DNA of 64,000 bases from Streptomyces sp. TP-A0874 (GTDB lineage: Bacteria; Actinomycetota; Actinomycetes; Streptomycetales; Streptomycetaceae), in the NCBI RefSeq assembly GCF_001748085.1, contig NZ_BBZK01000012.1, forward strand, positions 81,222-145,221. The letters run 5' to 3'. Position numbers and translations under genes: made by a program. Position 1 is the stretch's first letter. Each line of letters begins with the position of its first letter. Under the pieces are notes generated by a model. It saw only the letters and a list, made by a program, of their open reading frames with translations. It had not been told where the DNA came from and searched no databases. This document shows, piece by piece, positions 41,616 to 51,100 of the stretch.

Positions 41616-44501
41616 ATGGCGACAGCAGTTCGGTATCGCGTGGCCGTCCCCACCGACCAGGACCGAGGCCCGGCCGGCCGGGCCGTGGCCTGCCACAGCC
41701 TGGTGGTCCGAGCCGAGGCCGCGGTCGACCCCGACCTCCTCCGCTCCCGGCTGCGCTCGGTGGTCGAGGGCCCCGAGCCGCTCCGGCTCTGGGACGAGCG
41801 GATGTCCGTCGCGGCGGACGACGAGGCCGCCCGGGCCCGGGTCGAGCTGGAGGCCGAACGGCCCCTCCGGGCCGGTGGACCGCGGCTGCGCGCCGTACTG
41901 CTGAGGTATCCGGACGGACAGGCCGACCTGGTGCTGGTGGCGCTGCGGGCGGCGGTGAACGCCCGGGCGCTCCGGGCGATCGCCACCCGGCTGCTCGAAG
42001 GCCCGGACGACGGCGGCGAACTCGCCGTCGGCAGCGGCTCCAGCGCCTCCTGGACGCCCCCGGTCGGGCCGGTGACCAGCCGCCCCGGCCTGGAGTGGGG
42101 ACTGGGCGAGCCCTCGCACTCCGGACGGAAGGGCTCCGTCGCCTTCGGACTCCGGGCGGAGAAGCCCTCGTACGCCCTGCTGGTCTGCGCGGTGGGCCTG
42201 GTGCTGGCGCGATACGAGGCGGCGGACACCGCCACCGTCGGCGTGCTGGACGTCGAAGGCGTCGGCGGCGACGTCTCGGTGCGCGCCGTCTCCGCGGGCC
42301 CGGAGCGGACGGTCGGCGAGTACCTGGCCCAGTGGGAGGGGCCCTACGGCGGGGAGCCCGCCGAGCAGCGCCCGGTCCCCACGGTCGGGGTGGTGATGAG
42401 CGAGCGGGCGCCCGGGGTCGACTACCGGCCGTTCCTGGCGCCGGTGCTGCCGATCACCATCCACTGGCAGCGGCAGCCCGACCACTCGGTGCGGGGCGTG
42501 CTCTCCTACGACCGGGGCGAGACGGATCCGGAGATCGCCGAGGGGTTCGCCCGTCATGTGGCCCACGTCGCCGACCAGTTGGCCACCGCGGGTTCGGACC
42601 GGACGCTGGGTGAGATCGAGTTGATGACGGAGGAGGAGGCCCGGCGGACGCTGCGGGCGGGGGCCACCCCCGCCGTCGGCGGCCCGGTCTCGACCGAGCG
42701 GACCATCCACGGCCGCTTCGCGGAGATCGCCGCCAGCCACCCCGACGCCGTCGCCCTGACCGACCGGAAGACCTCGCTCAGCTACGCCGAGCTGGACGAG
42801 CGGGCGGACCGGATGGCGGCCGGGCTGCAGGCGCTCGGCGCCGAGCCGGGCAGCCTCGTCGGGGTGGCCCTCGACCGTGACGCGGAGCTGGTCATCACCC
42901 TGCTCGCGGTGTTGAAGGCCGGCTGCGCCTATGTGCCGATGGACATCCGCTACCCCGCGGACCGGCTGCGCTACACGGTGGAGAACTCCGAAGCCCGCGT
43001 GGTGATCGCCGGTGACGGCTTCCCCGAGCTGGAGGGGGTGCGGGTGGTCTCGCCCGCCGAGCTCCGGGCCGAGGGCGAGCAGCGCTCCGGCGAGCAGCCG
43101 GTCGGCGGGGTCGACGGGGACGGCGCCGCGTACGTGATCTACACCTCGGGCTCCACCGGCCGCCCCAAGGGCGTGGTGGTCCCGCACCGCAATGTCGCCG
43201 CACTGGTCGAGGCGACGCGGGGCGACTTCGGGCTCGGGCCCGAGGACGTGTGGACGCTCTTCCACTCCAGCGCCTTCGACTTCTCGGTGTGGGAGATCTG
43301 GGGCTGCCTGCTGACCGGCGGCCGGCTGGTGGTCGTGGACCACTGGGTCACCCGGGACACCGACCTCTTCCACGAACTGCTCACGGAGGAACGGGTCACC
43401 GTCCTCAGCCAGACCCCGTCGGCCTTCGCCCAGCTCATCGAGGCCGACCGGCGGCTCGGCGGGCGACTCGTGGTGCGGCTGGTGGTCTTCGGCGGGGAAC
43501 CGCTGGACGTGCGGATGCTCGGTGAGTGGTTCGCCCGGCACTCCCACACCCGCTGCCGGCTGGTGAACATGTTCGGCATCACCGAGACCACCGTGCACGT
43601 CACCCAGCAGACGGTCACCCCGGTCGAGATGGTGGCCGGCAGCCGCTCGGTGGGGCGCGCCATGCCCGGTTGGTCGCTCTCGGTGCGCGACCCGCGCGGC
43701 CGGCTGCTGCCGGCCGGTGCCTCGGGGGAGATCTGCGTGGGCGGCGCCGGCGTGGCCGACCGCTACCTGGGCCTTCCGGAGCTGACCGAGGAACGGTTCA
43801 TCACCGATCCCTACGACGGCTCGTCGCGGATCTACCGCAGCGGTGACCGGGGCCGGCTCCGGCCGGACGGCCGGCTCGACCACCTCGGCCGGCTGGACAG
43901 CCAGGTCAAGGTGCGCGGATTCCGGATCGAGTTGGACGAGATCCGCAACGTTCTGCTGGGGCACCCGGCCGTCGCCGCGGCGGCGGTCGTCCTCAACCAC
44001 GACCGGCCCGGTGACGCGGCGACCGCTCGACTCGACGCCTACGTGGTGCTCCGTGAGACCACGCCCACCGGCGAGATCCTCAGCCACGCCGGCGGTGTGC
44101 TGCCCGCCTACATGGTGCCGGCCAGCGTCACCGAGGTCTCCGCCATCCCGTTGACGATCAACGGGAAGCTGGACGCCGCCGCCCTTCCGCCGCCGGCTGC
44201 CGCGTCGGCGCCGGCCGGCGGTGCGCCGGGGATGGCGCCCGGGGAGACCGCGGGTGCGGCGGGGGGTGACGCGGAGGACACCGCGGACCCCATCGCCGAC
44301 CGAATCCTGCGGCTGTGGAGCCAGGTGCTGAATACCGAGGTACGGCTGAGTGACAACTTCTTCGAACTCGGCGGTAATTCACTGCTGGTGATCAGAGTGC
44401 TGCGCGAAATGCGGGACGGCGGCCTGCCCAGAGTCTCGACACAGGATTTCTACCGGAACTCGACCGCCGCTCAGTTCATCCAGCTTGTACGCGCTGTTTG
44501 A
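41616..44501 (+). CDS. NRPS1: degenerate condensation domain-adenylation (Thr-like)-PCP
   Basis: 961 residues. Residues 1-345 are a shortened C-domain relic: the HHxxxDG position reads LRAAVNA, so no condensation activity is expected. The A domain (about 350-870) has YVIYTSGSTGRPKG, FHSSAFDFSVWEIWG and NMFGITETTVHVT. The pocket residues I extract by eye, D-F-W-S-V-G-M-V-H-K, match the Thr family code. The PCP carries Ser922 in FELGGNSLLVI. NRPS2 module 1 has no A domain, so this protein probably supplies Thr. ATG 41616 follows AGGAGA. The 3' end overlaps the convergent gene by 26 bp. Confidence 0.92.
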   Translation: MATAVRYRVAVPTDQDRGPAGRAVACHSLVVRAEAAVDPDLLRSRLRSVVEGPEPLRLWDERMSVAADDEAARARVELEAERPLRAGGPRLRAVLLRYPDGQADLVLVALRAAVNARALRAIATRLLEGPDDGGELAVGSGSSASWTPPVGPVTSRPGLEWGLGEPSHSGRKGSVAFGLRAEKPSYALLVCAVGLVLARYEAADTATVGVLDVEGVGGDVSVRAVSAGPERTVGEYLAQWEGPYGGEPAEQRPVPTVGVVMSERAPGVDYRPFLAPVLPITIHWQRQPDHSVRGVLSYDRGETDPEIAEGFARHVAHVADQLATAGSDRTLGEIELMTEEEARRTLRAGATPAVGGPVSTERTIHGRFAEIAASHPDAVALTDRKTSLSYAELDERADRMAAGLQALGAEPGSLVGVALDRDAELVITLLAVLKAGCAYVPMDIRYPADRLRYTVENSEARVVIAGDGFPELEGVRVVSPAELRAEGEQRSGEQPVGGVDGDGAAYVIYTSGSTGRPKGVVVPHRNVAALVEATRGDFGLGPEDVWTLFHSSAFDFSVWEIWGCLLTGGRLVVVDHWVTRDTDLFHELLTEERVTVLSQTPSAFAQLIEADRRLGGRLVVRLVVFGGEPLDVRMLGEWFARHSHTRCRLVNMFGITETTVHVTQQTVTPVEMVAGSRSVGRAMPGWSLSVRDPRGRLLPAGASGEICVGGAGVADRYLGLPELTEERFITDPYDGSSRIYRSGDRGRLRPDGRLDHLGRLDSQVKVRGFRIELDEIRNVLLGHPAVAAAAVVLNHDRPGDAATARLDAYVVLRETTPTGEILSHAGGVLPAYMVPASVTEVSAIPLTINGKLDAAALPPPAAASAPAGGAPGMAPGETAGAAGGDAEDTADPIADRILRLWSQVLNTEVRLSDNFFELGGNSLLVIRVLREMRDGGLPRVSTQDFYRNSTAAQFIQLVRAV

Positions 44502-45009
44502 TGGCCTTGAGAAGTGCTTTGCGAGTGAGACCGCTGGGGCCGCGTATGATCATCCAGTAGCGGCCGAAACGGTTGCGGGTCTCGGTGTCGGTGGCGTAGA
44601 TGCGGGTCTCCGAGCTGAGCACCCCGTCGGCGTACCGCACATTGAATCCGACCTTGGTGTAGCCGGGCTCCTCGAAGTCCCGGTACGCCTCCGCCATGGG
44701 GCGTTCGGGCTGGTGGGGGCCTTCGTCGGAGCCGATGCCGCCGTAGACGAACTCGTTGCCGCCGACCGACAGGACCGTCTGGCCGTCAGCTGCGAACTGG
44801 TCCAGTATCCGCGTCTCGCCCTTGATCTCGTTCCTGGTGAAGAGCAGGAAGAAACGGGCGACCGGGGCCTCCTTCCAAGTCGCCTCCTGAGCCGCCTGGA
44901 TGACCGCTTCGGTGGGGGCGTCAATGCGGAGTGAGTGATACTCGCGGAAATGCCAGACAGGCATGAACCTATCGAGTTCGGTGACAGGAAGTTTCTTGTT
45001 CTCGGTCAT
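44476..45009 (-). CDS. SRPBCC-like uncharacterised protein
   Basis: 177 residues. The pattern REYHSLRIDAPTEAVIQAAQEATWKEAPVARFF, then a beta-rich middle and VGFNVRYADGVLSSETRIYATDTETRNRFGRYWMIIRGPSGLTRKALLKAIKQRV with a C-terminal helix, fits a START/SRPBCC-type hydrophobic-pocket fold. No catalytic residue is known for this group. It is the only minus-strand gene inside the cluster, sits between NRPS1 and NRPS2, and overlaps NRPS1 tail to tail by 26 bp. It could bind the acyl chain or a hydrophobic intermediate, which is speculative. Confidence 0.8.
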   Translation of the reverse strand: MTENKKLPVTELDRFMPVWHFREYHSLRIDAPTEAVIQAAQEATWKEAPVARFFLLFTRNEIKGETRILDQFAADGQTVLSVGGNEFVYGGIGSDEGPHQPERPMAEAYRDFEEPGYTKVGFNVRYADGVLSSETRIYATDTETRNRFGRYWMIIRGPSGLTRKALLKAIKQRVQAG

Positions 45010-45046
45010 ACAGCGAAGCTAGCACGCGGCCTAGTTGGGCGCAGTA

Positions 45047-45094
45047 GCAACTTGCTGCAACCGATGTTGTGAGAGGCCATTCCTGCTGTTAGAC
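45047..45094 (+). promoter_or_regulatory. Cluster promoter, copy 3 (drives NRPS2-NRPS3)
   Basis: GCAACTTGCTGC (45047-45058) begins 20 bp before TTGTGA (45067-45072), with a 16-bp spacer to TTAGAC (45089-45094). The layout is the same as at 29792. It lies 49 bp before the NRPS2 start and 38 bp upstream of the divergent SRPBCC-like gene start, so it could affect both. Confidence 0.65.
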
Positions 45095-45142
45095 ATGGCC
45101 GAGCCGTCGTGTGCTGGACTGTTTCCGTTTTGGTAAGGATGA

Positions 45143-48100
45143 ATGGTTGTGTCTGATCATCGGGACGCCCACCTGCCGTTGACTGCCGCCCAGTCCGGTG
45201 TGTGGTTCGCGCAGCAGCTGGACCCGGAGAACACGACCTTCAACACCGGCGAGTTCATGGAGATCGACGGCCCGGTGGACGTCTACCTCTTCGAGGCGGC
45301 GCTGCGCCGGGTGGTGGACGAGATCGAGGCGCTGCGCGTGCGGTTCACCACCGTCGACGGTGCGCCCGCGCAGTACGTCGTGGACTCCACCGAACTCGGC
45401 TGGCAGCTGGACCGGGTCGACCTGACCGGGGAGCGCGACCCCTGGGCGGCGGCGCGCGAGTGGATAGACGCCGACCTGGCCCGCCCGCTGGACCTGCTGC
45501 ACGACCGGCTCTTCCGCTTCGCGCTCCTCAAGCTCGCCGAGGACCACTACCTCTGGCTCTACCGCTACCACCACATACTCGTCGACGGCTTCAGCGTGGC
45601 CGCCGTGGGCCACCGCACCGCGGAGGTCTACTCCGCGCTGGTCGCCGGCGAGCCGGTGAGCGAGAACCCCTTCGGTCCGCTGGAAGCGCTGCTGGACAAG
45701 GAGATCGGCTACCGCGACTCCAAGAAGTACGGCGTCGACCGGGACTACTGGGTGGAGCGGATGGCCGGCTGCCAGGAGCCGGTCAGTCTCTCCGGCAAGC
45801 CCCTCACGCCCGTCCGCGGGCTGGTGCGCCGGACGGAGTTCCTCGGAGCGGAGGAGACCAACCGGCTCCGCCGGCTGGCGGACACCTCCGCCATCCCCTG
45901 GCCCCCGGTGGTCACCGCGGCCATCGCCGTGTACCTCCAGCGGCTGACCGGTGTGGACGAGGTGGTGCTCGGACTGCCGGTGACCGCCCGGCTGGGCAAG
46001 GCGGCCCGCCGGTCGCCCGGCATGGTGGCCAACGTGCTGCCGCTGCGGCTGGCCGCCCCGGCGGGGGCCACCGTCGCCGAACTCCTCGACCGGGTCACCG
46101 GCGAGATGCGCGGAGCCATGCGCCACCAGCGCTACCCGCTGGAAGACCTCCGACGCGAACTGCGGATCCCGTCCGGAGCACGTCAGCTGGTCGGCCCGCA
46201 CGTCAACATGATGTCCTTCGACTACGTGGTGCCGTTCGCCGGCCACTCCGCCCGGCCGCACACGCTCAACATCGGCCCGGCCCACGACGTCTCCTTCGTC
46301 GTCTACGACCGCGGGACCGACGGCGGTCTCCAGATCGACTTCGACGCCAACCCCGACCTCTACTCGGAGGACCGACTCGCCGCGCTGCAGCGGAGTTTCG
46401 TGGACTTCCTGCACCACCTGGGCGAGGCCGACCCGCAGGACGTGGTCGACCGGATCGAGATAGCCACCGACGGCGTGGCCGTGACCGCGGCCCCCGCCGC
46501 CGACCCCGCGGCGGCCCTGCTCGGCGGCGGTGTGGACGGCAGCGGCGCGGCGGCGGACGGCCGCGCCCCGCGGAGCTCGCAGGAGGCCCAGCTGTGCGAG
46601 CTGTTCGCCGAGGTGCTGGGCGTGGAGGAGGTGTCGATCGACGACAACTTCTTCCTGCTGGGTGGTAGTTCGCTTCAGGTCACCCGGCTGGTGAGCCGGA
46701 TCCGCTCGGTCTTCAAGGCGGAGCTCACCCTGCGCACCGTCTTCGAGTCCGGCACCGTCGCGGTGCTCGTCGAGCGGCTGGGCCTGGCCGAGGAGGCGCG
46801 CCCCGCGCTCGGGGTGCGGGAGCGTCCGGCGGCCGTACCGCTGTCGCCGGCACAGAACCGGCTCTGGTTCCTCAACCAGATGCAGGAGTCCGGAGCCACC
46901 TACAACGACGGCGTCGCCATCCGGCTGACCGGAGAACTGGACACCCCCGCACTACGGGCCGCGCTGCACGACGTGGCGGCCCGCCACGAGAGCCTGCGGA
47001 CGGTCTTCCCCGAGGTCGACGGGGAGCCGCGGCAGCACGTCCTCGACGCCGAGGACGCCCGCCCGGAACTGACCGTCACATCGGTCACCGGCGAGGAACT
47101 CGACGCGGCGCTGGCCGAGGCGGCCCGGCAGGGGTTCGACCTCGCCACCCAGACCCCGCTGCGCGCCACCCTCTTCCGGCTCGGCGCGGAGGAGCACGTC
47201 CTGCTGGTGGTCATCCACCACATCGCCGGTGACGGGTGGTCGGCGGCCCCCTTCACCCGGGACCTGTCCACCGCCTACACCGCCCGCCACCGGGGCGCCG
47301 CTCCGGAGTGGACGCCGCTGCCGGTGCAGTACGCCGACTACACCCTCTGGCAGCGGGAACTCCTCGGTGCGGAGGACGACCCGGGCAGCGTCCTCGCCGA
47401 ACAGCTGGACTACTGGCGCTCCACGCTCGCCCACCTCCCCGAGGAGCTGGAACTCCCCACCGACCGGCCGCGCCCCGCAGTGGCCAGCTACCGCGGTGGG
47501 CGGGTGCCGTTCCATCTGTCGGCGGAGAGCCACGCCCGGCTCACCGAACTGGCCGCCGAGAGCGGCAGCAGTATGTTCATGGTGGTTCAGGCGGCGGTGG
47601 CGGCGTTGTTGACGCGGTTGGGTGCCGGGGTGGACGTGCCGGTGGGGAGTGTGATCGCCGGTCGTACGGATGAGGCGTTGGAGGACCTGGTCGGGTTCTT
47701 CGTGAACACCCTGGTGCTGCGGACGGATGTCTCCGGTGACCCTTCCTTCCGGGAGTTGCTGGGTCGGGTTCGGGAGACGGATCTGGCGGCGTACGCGCAT
47801 CAGGACGTGCCGTTCGAGCGGTTGGTGGAGGTGTTGAGTCCGGCGCGGTCGCTGGCCCGGCACCCGCTCTTCCAGGTGGCGCTGGCCCTGGACGACAACG
47901 CCGACCCGGTGCTCGACCTGCCCGGACTCGCCGCCGAGGCCAGCCCGATGGACACCGGCACCGCCAAGTTCGACCTCTCCTTCCACCTCGGCGAGGCCTT
48001 CGCGGCCGATGGTGCGGCGGCTGGTCTGGACGGCAGTGTCGAGTTCGCGGTGGATCTGTTCGACCGGTCGACGGTGGAGGGGATCGCGGATCGTCTGGTG

Positions 48101-51100
48101 CGGTTCCTGGAGGCGGTCGCCGCTGATCCGGATGTGCGGGTCGGTGGGGTCGAGGTGTTCGGCCCGGGTGAGCGGGAGCGGGTGCTGGGGGAGTGGAACG
48201 CCACCGCGGCCGAGGTGCCGGGGCAGACCTTCCCCGAACTCTTCGCGGCCCGGGTGGCGGAGGACCCCGAGGCGCCGGCGGTGCTCTTCGACGGCGGTCA
48301 GCTGACCGCGGCGGAGCTCGACGGCCGGGCCAACCGGCTCGCCCGGTACCTCTCCGAACGCGGCGTCGGCCCGGAGGGGTTCGTGGCGCTGGTGTTGCCG
48401 AGGTCGGTGGAGATGGTGGTGGCCGCGCTGGCGGTCATGAAGGCGGGGGCGGCCTATCTACCGGTCGACCCGGCCTACCCCGACGAGCGCATCGCCTACA
48501 TGTTCGAGGACGCTCGCCCCGTCTTCGTGCTGAGCACCAGCGAGTTCGTCGACCGGGTGCCCACGGGTGCGGGCCCGCGGGCCCTCCTGGACATCCTCGA
48601 CGTCTCCGCCTGGCCGAACGCCACCCCGCACGTGGAACTCTCCACCGCCAACCCGGCCTACGTCATCTACACCTCGGGTTCCACCGGCCGGCCCAAGGGG
48701 GTGGCGGTGTCCCACTCCGGTATCGCCAGCCTGCTCGCCAGCCAGCGTTCCGCCTTCGGGGTCGGTCCTGGTTCGCGGGTGCTGCAGTTCGCCTCCCCCA
48801 GCTTCGACGCCGCCTTCTGGGAACTCTGCATGGGGTTGTTGTCGGGTGCGGCGTTGGTGGTGTCGTCGGCGGAGCGGTTGGCTGCTGGTGAGGTGTTGGC
48901 TTCGACGTTGTCGGGGTTCGGGGTGACGCATGCGACGTTGCCGCCGGTGGTGTTGGCGGCGATGGGTGGTGCTGGGTTGCCTGAGGGCATGGTGTTGGTG
49001 ACGGCGGGTGAGGCGTGTTCGGCTGAGTTGGTGGGGCGTTGGGCTCCGGGTCGGTTGATGGTGAACGCTTATGGTCCGTCGGAGTCGACGGTGTGCGCGA
49101 CGATGAGTGGGCCGTTGGTGGCTGATGGGGTGGCGCCGTCGATTGGTGGTCCGGTGGTGAACACGCGGGTGTTCGTGCTGGATGAGTGGTTGCGTCCGGT
49201 GGTGCCGGGTGTGGCTGGTGAGTTGTATGTGTCTGGTTGTGGTTTGGCTCGGGGGTATGTGAATCGGCCGGGGTTGTCGGCGGAGCGTTTTGTGGCGCAT
49301 CCGTTCGGTGGTCCGGGGGAGCGGTTGTATCGCACGGGTGATGTGGTGCGGTGGGCTGCGGATGGTCGGTTGGAGTATGTGGGTCGGGTTGATGATCAGG
49401 TGAAGGTCCGGGGTTTCCGGATCGAGTTGGGTGAGATCGAGGCCGTGTTGGCGCAGCACGTGGGTGTTGGCCAGGTGGCTGTTGTGGTGCGGGAGGATCG
49501 TCCGGGGGACAAGCGGTTGGTGGCGTATGTGGTTGCTGCTGATGCTGCTGGTGGTGTTGATGTTGGTGGGTTGCGGGGGCATGTGGCGGGGGTGTTGCCG
49601 GACTATATGGTTCCGGCGGCGTTCGTGGTGTTGGATGCTTTGCCGGTGACGGCGAACGGGAAGTTGGATCGGCGGGCGTTGCCGGTTCCGGAGTTCGGTT
49701 CGTCGGTGGGGAGTCGGGCTCCGCGGTCGACGCAGGAGGAGATCCTGTGTGGGTTGTTCGCGGAGACGCTTGGTGTGGAGCGGGTCGGTATCGATGACAG
49801 CTTCTTCGAACTCGGCGGCCACTCGCTGCTCGCCACCCGGCTGATCAGCCGGGTGCGCACCACCCTCGGTGTCGAACTCACCGTGCGCAGCCTCTTCGAA
49901 GCCCCCACGGTCGCGGCCCTCGCCGCCGCGCTCGGCACCGCCGGCGGCGCCCGGGAAGCGCTGCGCCGGATGGAGCGCCCCGCCGTGCTCCCGCTCTCCC
50001 ACGCGCAGCGGCGGCTCTGGTTCCTCGGCCACTTCGACGGCCCGAGCGGCACCTACAACCTCGGCCTCTCGCTCCGGCTGAAGGGCGCGGTGGACGCCGA
50101 GGCGCTCCGCGCCGCCCTCGCCGATGTCGCCGAACGTCATGAGAGCCTGCGCACGATCTACCCCGACGAGGACGGCCACCCCCGCCAGGTGATCCTGGAC
50201 AGCGAGGCCGCCCGGCCGGAGCTGCGGCTGAGCACCGTCTCCCCGGAGGAGTTGGACAGCGTCCTCTCCGAGACCGCCGCCACCGGCTTCGACATCGTCA
50301 ACCAGACCCCGCTGCGCGCCGAACTCTTCACGGTCGGTCCGGACGACCACGTGCTGCTGGTGCTCCTGCACCACATCGCCGGTGACGGCTGGTCGCTGGC
50401 GCCGCTCGCCCGGGACCTGAGCGAGGCGTACCGGGCCCGGACCGCCGGCGGTGCGCCGGAGTGGGCACCGCTGCCGGTGCAGTACGCCGACTACACCCTC
50501 TGGCAGCGGGAGGTGCTCGGCGACGAGGAGGACCCGGACAGCGCCCTCGGCAAGCAGCTGGAGTACTGGCGGGAGCGGCTCTCGGGCCTGCCGGAGGAAC
50601 TGCCGCTGCCCACCGACCGCCCCCGGCCGCCGCGGATGAGCTACCGCGGCGACACCCTCCCGTTCACCCTCCCGGCCGCGCTGCACCGCCGCCTCACCGC
50701 GCTGGCCAGGGAGACCGGCACCAGCCTCTTCATGGTGGTGCAGGCCGGTCTCGCCGCGCTGCTCACCCGGCTCGGTGCCGGGACCGACGTGCCGCTCGGC
50801 TCCCCGATCGCCGGTCGCACCGACGAGGCGCTCGACGATCTGGTCGGCTTCTTCGTCAACACCCTGGTGCTGCGGACAGACACCTCCGGCGACCCGTCCT
50901 TCCGGGAGTTGCTGGCCCGGGTGCGGGAGACCGACCTGGCCGCGTACGCGCACCAGGAGGTGCCGTTCGAGCGGCTGGTGGAGGCGCTCAACCCCGAGCG
51001 TTCGCTCGCCCGCCACCCGCTCTTCCAGGTGTCCGTGTCGGTGCAGAACTCGCCGGAGGCCGCCGTGGAGCTGCCCGGCGTCCGGGTGAGCCGGCAGCCG

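Noticed and set aside
39710..42235. 841-codon minus-strand frame across the thioesterase, SDR and NRPS1
   Set aside because: Shadow of three well-supported plus-strand genes; no recognisable protein family in its translation.
45143..46490. Siderophore NRPS, because the first C domain looks EntF-like
   Set aside because: No siderophore precursor, export or uptake genes are present, and the type II PKS genes, epimerase and Thr/Phe/Val-like pockets point to an acyl peptide.
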